From NCBI GenBank assembly GCA_030220185.1, contig JASPKZ010004200.1, positions 54,794 to 118,793 of the forward strand: a DNA stretch of 64,000 bases. Direction: 5' to 3'. Positions 20,885 to 31,431 of the stretch are shown here, piece by piece. Under the pieces are notes generated by a model that saw only the letters and a list, made by a program, of their open reading frames with translations, ran no database searches and was not told where the DNA came from. Numbering within the stretch: the first letter of the stretch is position 1; the number at the start of each line of letters is the position of its first letter. The translations under genes and the position numbers were made by a program. Source of the stretch: Diploptera punctata (lineage: Eukaryota; Arthropoda; Insecta; Blattodea; Blaberidae).

Positions 20885-21718
20885 AATGTCTATCTATCTA
20901 TCTTCGGGTTTTTACAGCTGCTGCCGTCTTCCCGTGCCAAACCTCCAAAGCCTACGGTCTTGGGCATCTTCGATGCTTAGCCCTCTAGCTTGCATTACTG
21001 TCTTCATGTTTTCCTTCCATGTTAACCTTGGTCTTCCTCTTTTCTTCTTTCTGTTAGGATGCCATTCATATAGTTGCTTCGGCCATCGCTCATCTTCCAT
21101 TCTTAAAACATGTCCTAACCACTTTAATTCCTTTTCCTCAATTCTTTCAATTATGCTTTCTTCTGCTTCCATTTTGTTTCTAATTTCCTTATTTGTGACA
21201 CGTTCTAATTTAGACTTTCTGGCACTTCTTCGTAAATAATCCATTTCTAGAGCTATTAGTCTATTCTTGTAGTACTTATTGATTGTCCATACCTCACTTC
21301 CGTACATTGCAACAGATTCCACCAATGTTTTACCAATATATTTTTTTGTGTCTTTCCAAATATGCTTATCCCACCATATGGAATTTAATGATGATATTAT
21401 TTTGCTACTCAATTCAATTCTATGTTTTATGTTCTCTTTGCCTATACCTTCGATGTTATCCATAATCATTCCCAAATATTTAGTTTGTTTCACTTGCTTT
21501 ATTTGGATTCCATCTTCCAATACTAAGTTTTCTCTTTCATTGCTATTTATTGCCAGATAACTATAATGTCTCCTACATTTATTCCCATTAGTGAAAAAAA
21601 ATCTACTCTGTTCAGGTGTTTTGTAGATATATTTTGAATAAGGTCGACTGTAAACAACACGCTTAACCATCAGTAACTCCAAAATGATATATTCTACAAA
21701 CATAAAAAAGCACTTCAA
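20885..21718 (-). pseudogene. LINE reverse-transcriptase C-terminal ORF, 5'-truncated but open
   Basis: A minus-strand ORF of 268 codons (21718-20912) is open to its natural stop. Recognisable parts are 'KQTKYLGMIM' (thumb), 'VESVAMYGSEVWTINK' (the LYGSE-type motif), 'LEMDYLRRSARKSKLERVTN', 'ELKWLGHVLRMEDERWPKQL' and 'KKKRGRPRLTWKENMK'. This is the post-catalytic half of an APE-type LINE ORF2; the endonuclease and YADD region are missing. The apparent start methionine belongs to unrelated upstream sequence. The 3' end runs into 'gatagatagata' just downstream, a simple tail of the kind left by target-primed reverse transcription. The open frame suggests a fairly recent insertion. Confidence 0.85.
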
Positions 21719-21784
21719 AAAAGGTAGAACATTCTTAAATTGGCCTACTTACTTAATTACTTTACGGTAATTTAAGTCCAGATA

Positions 21785-22468
21785 TACGCTCTCCCTTCTT
21801 AGTAGATTCTAGACCAAGCTAATTTAGTTATCCTTATTTCTCCACAAATGTCACGAATGACATGTCATCAGCATACTGACCCAATGAGACATCTAGTAAG
21901 CAATTAAGATATTTCTTGGATGAAGGTCGGTAAATTTTGCTTAGAGACCTCTTTATTCAGGCTTAAGCTTATTTTATGAGCTTAACATTTTTCAGACTCA
22001 GGACCCACGGCTTGAAGTCCTTCCCTGAGTACTTTTTTCTTTTGTCTAATGCCAATAGGTTGTCTCTTATGACATTTCTCGCTTTACCCTCTGGCTTTGG
22101 CAGAATTGTAATCAATTTATTGGATTGGTGCACCTTGAAGGTGGAGCTACGTTACCCCGATGATATGAAAGGTGATAAACGATAATTAAACTCCAGGAGA
22201 GTCCTTAACCTAAATTCCAGACCATAGGCGACCACAGGAATAATTCCCTTTAACAAAAAAATCTATGGTTTGACGAGGAATCGAACCCGGGACCTCATGA
22301 ACTCTTAGTCAGAAACGCTGACCACTAGCCCATGAGGCTGTTCTCCCTGAGTACTTGTTCCTTGCGTTTTTCCATACTAAAAGAATCTGCTGACCCTGGC
22401 CGGGTTTGTACCCACAACTCTCGGGAGTAGAAGCTAGGAACATAGCCATTATACCACCGCGGCCGATC
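21785..22468 (-). mobile_element. SINE family D, interrupted by a SINE family E copy
   Basis: The minus-strand head at 22465-22380 carries box A-like 'ggtggtataatggctatg' and box B 'gggtacaaaccc'. The body resumes at 22034 and runs to about 21785, matching the family D copies at 48684 and 53113 ('actcaggacccacggc', 'tttattcaggctta'). The break at 22035-22343 is an inserted family E SINE. Confidence 0.8.
22035..22343 (-). mobile_element. SINE family E inserted in SINE D, 13-bp target duplication
   Basis: tRNA-like head on the minus strand ('gggctagtggtcagcg' and box B 'gggttcgattcc', about 22335-22275). The element is flanked by the exact direct repeat 'tccctgagtactt' (22022-22034 and 22344-22356), and joining the flanks restores a continuous family D SINE. 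A plus-strand body fragment of the same family is at 52645-52860. Confidence 0.85.
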
Positions 22469-23299
22469 ATCCTGAAATATTAATTTGCATAAATAATAAA
22501 AACCATTGTAGCTGTAATTCATTGAGGAACTTGATATTATAGCAAAGTGTGATTTCAGAAATTGTCAATTTTTGCTTCAAAAAACTGCTCTTATTAACCG
22601 TCAGCTACTAATTTCCACAGATAGCAAATTATTTGTCACATTTTTTTAATAATATAACAAGGAAAAGTATTGTCTATTCATTAATATTTTAGAATCGATA
22701 TTTTTTATAGCAAATTATGTATACCATTACGTCATGGGGGCGGGGGGGAGGGAAAAACATGAATTTTGACTCGATTACTTCTTGATCTGGCGATGATGGC
22801 ATATTTCTTGTGAAATCATAAGGAAAATCGATTCACAATTCATGTCCATTAATTTGGAGGTTAAATTGACTTCCAAGGTCAGGAAAAAAAACTATAGCAA
22901 TCTTTGATGTTCATAATAAAAATGATTTAATTTTATTTTCTAATCGCGCTTTGACATGGTCGTTAGATTCCCTACTTTCTACTCCATGGGCACGGTTTAA
23001 TTTCCCTCTGCATAGGGCACTTTGGATCATCACCTTGCATCTCGGTTGTATGTTTCTTGTCTTGTCTTAGATTTTGTGATAATCCTGGCAGGAAGTCCCG
23101 CCACTATCTATCTGTCTGATACGTGATTTAGAATTCCACTCTTACCTGTATGAAACTCTCAAAGATTCGTTTGTAGGTCCCATGGGGATGAAACATAAAA
23201 AAAGAGAGAGAAATAACAATTGAATAGCCAGCAAGAAAAAGCTATAACACTATCCCCCCAAAGTTGATTCTTAGATGGAAAAGGATCCTCCATGGAGCG
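22469..23299. other. No recognised gene
   Basis: AT-rich, with a G-rich run at 22737-22752. No coding motif seen on either strand. Confidence 0.4.
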
Positions 23300-23585
23300 A
23301 CAGGTCTAGAAGTGTCTTGGCCTACCAGCCGGCTGTTGCCATCACATCCACTTGTGTTTAATCACATACATGGACGATCATCTAGCTAGTATAGAGGTGA
23401 AATATGGTCAGCTTGTCAGATCCTCTAATTATTGTAGGTAACCAAATTCCTCATGATGCTGGGTAGGCACTACTGGCCAAAATTGCATGAGAAAATTTAT
23501 TCCTCATAGTGACCCGAACCAGCGCAAGTTCGGTAGCTCTGCATCAAAGGCTTGATTCGTCAAACAGCTCGGCTATGGTGCGGGG
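23300..23585 (-). mobile_element. SINE family A, minus strand
   Basis: Reverse complement shows the tRNA-like head ('catagccgagctgtttgac' then 'gctggttcgggtcac') followed by the family A body, including 'cacccagcatcatgagga' and the complement of 'ggcctaccagccggctg'. Diverged, estimated about 75-80% to the copy at 38759. Confidence 0.75.
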
Positions 23586-23864
23586 TGAAAAAAGTTCCTA
23601 CGTTCCATTAATATTTTTCTTTGTAAAGGACAACTTGGGGAGGAAAGATTGAAGGTTACGACCTTGTTTTGGGTGCTATTCAATTTAAGGACTTTATGTA
23701 TGCGGAGGAATCTCAAATTATACCTTGATATTCTCATTGTATAAATCGGAATTTCATATTTCACATCAGGAAGCATTATTTAAAATACAGTATTAATTGC
23801 ATAGTTACATCATGCGTAACACGGAGGTAAACGGAAATAAGCGTAACGAAGATTTAAAATGATA
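23586..23864. other. No recognised gene
   Basis: Unassigned AT-rich spacer; the 67-codon minus-strand ORF here has no motif. Confidence 0.35.
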
Positions 23865-24115
23865 CAATAAAAATAGTTAAGTCTCGTAGACTGCGATTTG
23901 CAGGACATGTGGCACGAATGAGGAAAGAAATAGGTGCATGGAGGCTTCTTGTAGGAAAACCAGATGGAAACTCCGAGTTGGTAGAACAAGAATAAGGTGG
24001 GAGAATAACATTAACCATGATTTGTGGGAAGTAGATAATGCAGGGTTGATTGGAAAACATTAGCTCAGAATGGGGATGTAAGGAGATCTTATGTCCGCGC
24101 GGCCATGATTTAGTT
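23865..24115 (+). pseudogene. LINE ORF2 C-terminal fragment
   Basis: Plus strand reads 'KSRRLRFAGHVARM', 'KEIGAWRLLVGKPDGN', then after damage 'SEWG' and 'RAAMI'. This is the well-known insect LINE C-terminus normally reading 'LRWAGHVARM ... GKPEG ... GRPRxRW ... WRAYVRAAM'. 5'-truncated, frameshifted after 'GKPDGN'. Confidence 0.8.
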
Positions 24116-24127
24116 AGTTTAGTTTTA

Positions 24128-24441
24128 AAATAAAATCCTTTACACCTCGCCACATATCCAGCCCTCAAATTAAACCGATTTAAAAATCTAGACGGTTTTA
24201 TCAGCTGTAATTTCACGACCGATGTTCTGTCGTCCAGGAGAACTGCTTCTAAATCCACCAGTCCATTAACAGATTTGATTTGGTTCCGAGATTCATCGGT
24301 CCACCAACAGATGGAGTTAGAAGCGGTTTTCCTGGACGACAGAACTTTTGTCGTGAAATTACTGATGATGAAACCACCAAGATTTTGAAACCTGTTCAGT
24401 TAGAGGACTGGATATGAGGTGAGGTGTGAATAATTTTATTT
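24128..24441. mobile_element. Long-TIR MITE, copy 1
   Basis: The ends are inverted repeats: left 'acacctcgccacatatcc' region against right 'ggatatgaggtgaggtgt', with the pairing continuing through 'cgaccgatgttctgtcgtcc' and its complement near 24330, about 130 bases per arm. Non-coding. A second, shorter copy is at 42792-43069. Confidence 0.8.
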
Positions 24442-24449
24442 CATCATCA

Positions 24450-24835
24450 TCAACAACAACTAGGATTAAGCCAAATGGCCTGTTCCGATCTCATTCTAGG
24501 TCGAATTGGTCCTTCCATCTCTTCAATAGTCTTCCCAACATTCTTCTCCCTTTTGGTTTATAATCATACATTCTTCTTGGTATGCGATGTTCATTCATTC
24601 GTAAATACGTACTGAAGATAAGCATTTTGATAATATATTATTCTTCACAGAGATTGAATGTAATAAGTTCTCTTCTTATATCTTCGTTTTTCTTTTTATC
24701 AGTCCTTTGGTATCCTGCTATTGCTCTCAACATCTTCATTTCAGCGGCCTCTATTTGTTTACTATCTGCCTTTGTTAATGTCCCTCTAATTAAACCGATT
24801 TCAAATCTTATATTAAACGTCATAGTGATTTTTCT
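24450..24835 (-). pseudogene. LINE ORF2 C-terminal fragment
   Basis: Minus strand: 'RFEIGLIRGTLTKADSKQIE', 'AAEMKMLRAIAGYQRTDKKK', 'NEDIRRELI', then 'YLRMNEHRIPRRMYDYKPKG' and 'RRMLGRLLKRWKDQF', a LINE ORF2 C-terminus. One stop lies near 24650. The minus-strand 3' end is a GAT/ATG-rich tail at 24440-24455. Confidence 0.8.
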
Positions 24836-25067
24836 TTAATAGTTCAAAGCGTAAATTCGTCTGGTTAAGAATCTTCCCACTAGGGAAGCTCCTATGTCTC
24901 GACGAGGGACGAACGTGGATCAACCATCATCGATAATCTTCAACCGTTTGCAAACGTGATTTTAATTTCACATTAAATTAATTATTACCTGTAGTTACAA
25001 TTAATTCATAATAACTCGTATGCCTATGTTTGAATTCAAAATGTTATTACATTCAAAATTACCAATA

Positions 25068-25578
25068 CTAGGACATTCGATAAATAATGGCAACACTGCC
25101 ATAGCATCACAAAAATGTATTTAGGTTACTTTTAACATTGTAACTTCCAGTGAAGTTAATTATACATCCCCAAATTTTTGATGGACTCCTTTTCCATCTG
25201 CAGCACCATTTCTGGATATCTCTCTGACTGATTGATCTAGAACTTTCTGGATATCAACTCTTGATTGAAATAGAATGTCTCGTAGAGGTTCTGTATTGTT
25301 TGTGAATAAGTCATAGTCCCAAAGGCTCATGTCAGATGTATTTGGTGGATGTTCGAGTACTTCCCAATTCTAATATCTAAACAAATTCTTCTGAAAATCT
25401 TTTTAGGGCGGTATTACTTACTACATGCGAGAAACAGTGATTGTATTTCGAGAGACTTCCAATATTACAGATTTATATAATAAAGACTACTCAGCAATAT
25501 ACTACAAGATTGTAATGGTCAACACTACTAGGATCGCTCATTTACAACAGTGTTGCCAATACTTATTGAATGCCTTAG
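25068..25578 (-). mobile_element. Mariner-like deletion derivative
   Basis: Inverted ends of about 35 bases ('ggacattcgataaataatgg' region on the left, its inverse at 25545-25578) with TA on the left. The minus strand encodes a transposase C-terminal relic reading 'LWDYDLFTN', 'EPLRDILFQSRVDIQKVLDQ' and 'EISRNGAADGK'. A close relative of this C-terminus is at 51870-52190. Confidence 0.65.
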
Positions 25579-25703
25579 TGTATAAATAAACGGTACAAAA
25601 TTCTAAATGTACAGATGAAATGATAAATTTCAGATATATAATTCCTTACAATCCTATTATTAGATTTGTTGAGTTTGTAACTAATGTATGTTGTTTTCTA
25701 TAG

Positions 25704-25785
25704 AGACGAGGTGGCCCAGTGGTTAATATTGAACTGCTATTCTAATGTGATCTGCACTCGTGGGTTCGAAACCATTTCTCGTATT
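25704..25785 (+). repeat. tRNA-like SINE head
   Basis: 'ggtggcccagtggttaata' resembles a polymerase III box A and 'tgggttcgaaacc' a box B, spaced as in a tRNA but without a foldable cloverleaf that I can complete. Most likely an isolated SINE head rather than a tRNA gene. Confidence 0.5.
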
Positions 25786-26240
25786 TTTTTTCTATTTCGT
25801 TAATGGTCAGTTAAGGTTATAAACTTTAAATTTTCCTTCTTAATTATTCTATAGCTTGGCAGCGAACAAAATGCAGTGCTAATACATGTTTCCCTTGATT
25901 GTACATATCTCGCTACTCGGACCCGTGTTCCCTTCTTTTTCAACCAATCATCGTCAATATACAAATAGCTTGAATTTTATTTGTAATACCATCAAAACAA
26001 TGCTATGAAATAACCAATAACGATGATGATGTAATTGAACGCATCCCAAGCTTACAAGTAAATAACGTGACCACAGTGAAATCATGTCAAGCACAACGTG
26101 TCGAAAAGGGGAGCACAATCTGATAGAATTCTAGCGCACGCGCTGCATTACTGCAGTTTTGTTCACTGGCAAGCTATAGAAATCTGATTTAGTTTGTGTT
26201 AAGAGAAATATAATACATCAGTGTAGGTTATCTGATCATC
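25786..26240. other. No recognised gene
   Basis: Unassigned sequence between SINE remnants. Confidence 0.35.
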
Positions 26241-26249
26241 GTGGAAGTT

Positions 26250-26649
26250 CGTCGGCCGCGGTGGGCTCGTGGTTATGTTCCTTGCTCCTGGTTCCTTGGG
26301 TCGCGGGTTCAAACCGAGCAGCGATCGATAGTTTTTTTTTTAATATCGAAAACTCCAAGGAGCAAGTCCTTCAGGAGGGTTTTAAGCTGTTGGTCCGGAG
26401 CTTGAAGATTATCAGATTCGTAAGAGCTTAAAAAAGATATCTCTAACCAATATTTACTAAATGTACCGACTTTTATTGGTAATACCTTAGTTTCCTAGTA
26501 GATGTCTCATTCGGTTGGTAAGTTGACTGCATACCATTCATGACATCTGTAGGGAAAATAAACCTAACTAAATTAACTTTGTCTAGTAACTCCTAATCAA
26601 GGAGAGGCTAAGATCCAATATTGAGTTGTTATGCCATTGTAGATAGATT
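26250..26649 (+). mobile_element. SINE family D with 9-bp target duplication
   Basis: Head 'ggccgcggtgggctcgtgg' and box B 'gcgggttcaaacc' are followed by the family body ('ggagcaagtccttcagga', 'gtccggagcttgaagatt'). Flanked by 'gtggaagtt' at 26241-26249 and 26650-26658. About 400 bases, full length. Confidence 0.8.
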
Positions 26650-26767
26650 GTGGAAGTTAATTATATTAGCGAGGTTGGTCTCATGAAAATAGTTTTTCTT
26701 TTTCAATTGTTCTTTACAATTCTTCACCGATCCTGCTTGATACATAAAATAACCTCCAAAATGTAAA

Positions 26768-26848
26768 TATATGTGTGTGTGTGCGTGCGTGTGCGTGCGT
26801 GCGTGCGTGCGTGCGTGTGTGTGTGTGTGTGTGCGCGCGCGCGCGCGT
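26768..26848. repeat. (GT)n/(GC)n alternating purine-pyrimidine microsatellite
   Basis: Runs of TG, CG and TGCG with a final (GC)8-like block; strictly alternating purine/pyrimidine over most of its length, the composition that favours Z-DNA. Confidence 0.95.
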
Positions 26849-27040
26849 AAATCAAATATTTCAAGAGCTAATGTCTGCGCGGGTATGAACCTCCGGGTTC
26901 GATAGTGTCAGTGACTTTATTATTTTTGTCCAATGCTACTAGACTGTCGTATGACATTGCAGGAATTGACTGTCTTCCCAGGATGAGACGTTTGAAACGC
27001 AGAACTACTTTACCCAGATGATATGATTGATAATAATGTA

Positions 27041-28091
27041 CAGTAAAACTTGCTCAAAGCGGAATCGCATGGGACCATTTTTTTTCCTCAATAGAAAAAT
27101 TCCGCATTATATAAAAACCAAAATGTATTAATAAGCTTAGATTGTAGAGTACCGTATATAACTTGTTACGCATCTTGGACTAATTGTAGTTCCGCTGCCG
27201 TCGAAAAGTGAAGTATAGTATGTATGAGCGACTTCGACGGTAACGCGCAAAAAAAATCCCGTTTCGTCAGCGTTAAAAAAGTTTCTTAGGCGCGTATCCT
27301 CAAATTAAAGTATGCAGTTTCGGTGTTTCCGCTCACTAACTACACTTTCGTCCACATCCTTTGATTCCCCGCAAATTTCATTCCACACTTCATTGTATCG
27401 TCTTTTAAAACTGTCCAACCAACCTGAAGATGCCTTGAAATCGTTATTCCCTAGGGATTTAGCAACAGCTAGAGCTTGACTTTGGAACATCGGTCCGGAA
27501 ATTTGGAGATTTATCTTCAATCACTTTTACTTTTTCGTTTAATGACAATGATACATACGTTTCAGCCATCTTTATTCCGTAAATTCCAAACGCTACCTGT
27601 AAAAGATCGATCTAAAAACTTAAACTAATTTAGCCAGTAATCATAGAGTAAAAAGCCCTGCGACCATATATTATAAAAATAGCGGCGGTGAGCATTTCTT
27701 CGGCTCACTGGACTACAGTGCAATGGTTATTTGTAAGACAGGTGTCTGTATTTCGCATAACAGGTGTGCAATGAAGCCGATGTAAAATGTTAGGTACAGG
27801 TAGAATCACTGATTCACCCGGTGGCAGGAATCATTCCTTATTGTTGTTTTTTTTTTTGCCTAACGAGAATTCAATGAAGTGGAAACAAATTTATTTCTCT
27901 GTTTTTCCACTTTATAAAATTTTTTTTCGTGAATTGTGTAGAAATATCCTTCCGTTTCGGCAGATTCCGTTTTATGCAAAATAAATACACCTATTATATA
28001 AAATTACTATTATTTCGCCAGGACCTATAAATTTGTTCACATTGGACAGATTTCCGCATTATTTACATTCCGGATTATACAAGTTTTACTG
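27041..28091 (-). mobile_element. Tigger/pogo-like element, deletion derivative
   Basis: Ends 'cagtaaaacttgctc' and '...caagttttactg' flanked by TA (27039-27040 and 28092-28093). It shares its left ~560 bases with both duplicates in the Tigger at 13191-15529, and its right ~200 bases with that element's right end. An ~80-base segment around 27640-27720 is private to this copy. Confidence 0.9.
27190..27570 (-). pseudogene. Tigger transposase N-terminal fragment
   Basis: The longest open piece (27520-27305) reads 'ISGPMFQSQALAVAKSLGNN', 'DFKASSGWLDSFKRRYNEVW' and 'NEICGESKDVDESVVSE', the CENP-B-type helix-turn-helix region of pogo/Tigger transposases. The frame is lost near 27330, after which the first catalytic block is only partly readable near 27260. 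The remainder of the DDE domain is deleted. This is the best preserved of the three copies of this segment in the window. Confidence 0.8.
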
Positions 28092-28309
28092 TATTATGTA
28101 ATATATATATATATATATATATATATACACGATTAGTTTCACTCGACTTGCGGTCACTGGTGTGCACGCAGCTTCAGCGCGAATTGATGAGTAAATGCTT
28201 TCAGTCAATTTTCCCGCTATGGCCGCAGGTCGAGTGAAACTCACTGCATGTGTGTGTGTTTTTTAGTTAATCCTCTAGCAGCCGCATATTTTCGGAACAA
28301 AGCAAACAA

Positions 28310-28640
28310 TTAAGAAAAGTGAGGTCGAGATCGTTAAAGGAGCAAAATCGAGAGTTAATCTGAGGGTTAACCTTAAGCGGAAAATAAAAAAAAAATACTG
28401 TGTAGTGATCATAATTTTCGACTTTTCGCAACGAAACTCGGTATATTCCTCTGGAATAAAACTAGGAGGGTAATAACCAAACATTAGCGAAATCCGACTA
28501 TTACAAGTGGGTGAAGGCCGAAATTTTAATATCGGTCTAATGGACGCCATGTTTGTTTTCTAACAACTAAAATAGTTATATACAATTTAATTAACAAAAT
28601 AAATATATTTTCCCTGAACTAGCAAAATCGAACCATAAAT
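28310..28640 (+). repeat. Dispersed repeat Q, copy 1
   Basis: Shares blocks 'gaaactcggtatat', 'cgccatgtttgttttct' and 'aaaatcg' with segments at 41380-41660 and 46925-47075, in the same order. Non-coding, with no terminal repeats found. Family unknown. Confidence 0.55.
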
Positions 28641-28929
28641 TCGATATATTGAGGAGTTCGCTTAGAATACCCAGTTTTATGAAATGATAACACATACGGT
28701 AGTTGCTATGTTGAACTTTGTAATATATAATAATATGAGAATAGCATGACTCTTGATTAGGAATAACAATAATGATAATGCAGTTAAGTGTGGAGATGAT
28801 ATCAACAACAAGATCGTGAGTTCGTGACCGTGAGTAGACTGGTCTAACCTTGATCCCAAATATCCCTGCGCATTACCATCCTCTTTCTAATTAATATCAT
28901 ATTAGAAATGAACAGTAATTAATTCACTG

Positions 28930-29368
28930 GCACTATTGACCCCGTAGGTTCATGGCCACATGGACATAAGCTCTCCATACATCCTTCCCTGAGCTAATGT
29001 TTCCAATCATCTGCTGTGTTTCTATTTCCCCCAAATAATGGTCATTGTTAATATCCCATCCTAATCTTGGCCTTCCTACTGGATGCTTCACTCTGTGTTA
29101 CGTATAAGCAGTTTCCATGCCCTTCTTTCATTCCCCAATCCTGTCACATGTCGTACCTATCGCAGTCTATGAAACTTAATTGTTCTTATTATAATATATG
29201 TGATTTCCCATAAAGATAACGAAGGTCACTCTTATTCAGTCTTCTCCATTCGCCTGTCTGTTCATCTGTCTTTGGTAAAAAAAATACTTTATTCTCAAAT
29301 ACTTCTAATCTTTTCCCATCCCTTAAAGTAAGAGTCCATATTTTGCATACATATAATACAACTGTCCA
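28930..29368 (-). pseudogene. LINE ORF2 C-terminal fragment
   Basis: Minus strand: 'YVCKIWTLTLRDGKRLEVFE', then 'PKTDEQTGEWRRLNKSDLRY', 'LYGKSHI', 'LRWVRHVTG' and 'GNERRAWKLL'. This is the same LINE C-terminus as at 23865 and 56890, 5'-truncated with stops. A SINE in the opposite orientation abuts its upstream end. Confidence 0.8.
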
Positions 29369-29371
29369 CTG

Positions 29372-29690
29372 CTGTGGTCTCGAGGTAGCGTGCTGCCTTG
29401 TCACGCAGCGGGCCCGGGTTCGATCCCCGGTCGGGACAGTTTTTCTGGGTGAGGTTTTTATCGGGGTTTTTCTTCACCTGTAAGACAAATGTCAGGAAAA
29501 CATTAGGCCCAAACGGTCCCCGAAATCATATGGCCATCATCATCATCCTTCCCCGGTGTGTAAAGCAACGGGAAGCTACCACACCTACAATTCCCTAGTA
29601 AATCTGCCAAGCATAGCATGCAAAATTCTACGATTGCAGTGAAAGACCTGCCCTCGGGCAGAATTACTATGCATGGATAATGCAACTTGG
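29372..29690 (+). mobile_element. SINE family C
   Basis: tRNA-like head 'gtggtctcgaggtagcgtg' and box B 'gggttcgatccccgg', followed by 'cacctgtaagacaaatgtc' and 'ggccatcatcatcatcc'. Relatives: minus strand 29800-30190 and 40385-40565, plus strand 61438-61715. It forms an inverted pair with the copy at 29800-30190. Confidence 0.8.
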
Positions 29691-29799
29691 AGAATAACAG
29701 TTTTATATATTTCCAGTTTTACGTTTTTTTTAAGGAATTGGGACAAGAGTCCTTGTAGCTTATTAATATTTTCTTTTATTCAATGCCACCATTGTCATT

Positions 29800-30190
29800 G
29801 TCATTCCAACATTCTGGTATTCTGTCCTGGCTTGGCGTTATTGTAACCCACTCCTGAGGCGGAGTTACGCTGCCGCGATGATATATGATGGTGATGATGG
29901 TGGACTGATGGTAATGATACGCCAGGAGAGGCCTTTATCCTAAACTTAATGAATATGTTAATGATGATAATGATGGCCAGGTGATGTTCGGGGACCGATT
30001 GGACCTTAACGTTTTCTGGCATGTCTTACAGGCGAGGAAAAATCCAGTTGGACCTTAACGTTTTCTGATATGTCTTACAGGCGAGGAAAAATCCAGAAGA
30101 AAAAACATCACCCAGGAAACTTATACCAACCGGGGATCCAACCCGGGCCAGTTGCGTGACAAGGCAGCATGCTACCTCGAGACCACAGCG
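29800..30190 (-). mobile_element. SINE family C with internal 49-bp tandem duplication
   Basis: Minus-strand head at 30190-30120 ('gtggtctcgaggtagcatg', box B-like 'gggttggatcc') and body to about 29800. The segment 'ttggaccttaacgttttctg' through 'gaggaaaaatccag' occurs twice in tandem at about 29999-30096. Confidence 0.8.
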
Positions 30191-30199
30191 GTCGACCCT

Positions 30200-30724
30200 G
30201 TCAAGCATATTAACATGCATTTCCAGAATCGAGCCTATGTTTAATTTCTTTGTGTAAATGTAGGTCATGCTTTAACGTCCTTCTCTCACCCCTTAAGAAA
30301 CTTAAGCGAATACAACTACAACGCGCCAATGGTTGCACTTTTCAATGTTGCCACGTCCAAATTGCTCTTTAAAAATATGATTTTAATATTAAATCCTTCT
30401 ATGCTATATTAACATGCACATACCTGTAAAAAGATCGGTTAGTTGATTAGACAACTTTGGAATATATCCGTCTCTTTCTCTGTAATGAAAGATGAAAAGC
30501 GGTCGGCTTTTGTTAAGTGACACTCAGGAGGGTGGTTGAAATTGAAGTTTTTTTGAGTCAAATGGAAATGAGGCCGTTAAACCATTGCACGAACTACATC
30601 TCATTCCTGTTTATAATTATTGTTCCTAGATATTTCATAAGTCATGCATTTAATAATTAGTTCATTATCTTAATGTGCCTGCTACTCAGAGTTCCTGGTT
30701 TTAAAGCGGGACTAAACTGGCACC
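30200..30724. other. No recognised gene
   Basis: Unassigned sequence; no motif on either strand. Confidence 0.35.
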
Positions 30725-31160
30725 ATTGAACCCATAGGTTCAAGCCTGCGCGGCCATAATCTTACCATACGTCCCTATCCAGAGCTCTGGTTTTTCAATC
30801 ATCCCCTGTATAATTTAGCAGCCTCGAATCATGGTTAAAATTATTCTCTCACCTTATTCTTGGCCTACCGACTGCTTTCCCTCCGGTATTACTACAAGAA
30901 GTTTCTGCACTCCTCTTTCATTCCCAATTCGCACCACATGTCCTAGGAATTACAGTTTACGAAACTTCATTGTTTTTATTAGGCCTACATCTGGTTTCCT
31001 ATAATGGTCATGTAATTCACTGTTAAGTAGTCTTTTCTGTTCACCTGTCTATCTGTCTTGGACTAAATTTTCCTAAAAACGTAATTCTCTTAACACTGTA
31101 CTCGTAATATTTTCTCCTCCCTTAAAGTTAGATACAATGTTTATATAACTGGAAGAATAA
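30725..31160 (-). pseudogene. LINE ORF2 C-terminal fragment
   Basis: Matches the LINE 3' region at 28930-29368 and 56890-57290 block by block ('aacccataggttcaagcc', 'acgtccctatccagagc', 'cacctgtctatctgtctt'). Reading is lost through many indels. Confidence 0.7.
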
Positions 31161-31199
31161 CCATATATATATATATATATACATATATATTACCAACTA

Positions 31200-31431
31200 A
31201 TGCACTAGCATTATAGATACCGAAAATTCCAGGATATACGGTCATATGTTCTCTTCATACACCCCTAAAGTTTTCCAAACTTTACCTGTATAATTCACCT
31301 CCCTCAAATCCTAGTAATCATCTCATTGTTGACCTGCCTAATAAACGGTTTCTCTCTGGTGTTCCTCCTAGTAGTTTCCATGCTCTTGTTTCATTTCCCC
31401 ATTTTGCCACGAGTCTTCCCAGTCTGTGAGA
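31200..31431 (-). pseudogene. LINE ORF2 C-terminal fragment, highly degraded
   Basis: Same family as the preceding fragment ('acctgtataattcacctccc', 'tagtttccatgctcttg'), separated from it by a TA tract at 31162-31190. It may be part of the same insertion or a second one. Confidence 0.55.

Noticed and set aside
22255..22345. Minus-strand tRNA pseudogene on its own
   Set aside because: It is the head of a SINE bounded by a 13-bp target duplication.
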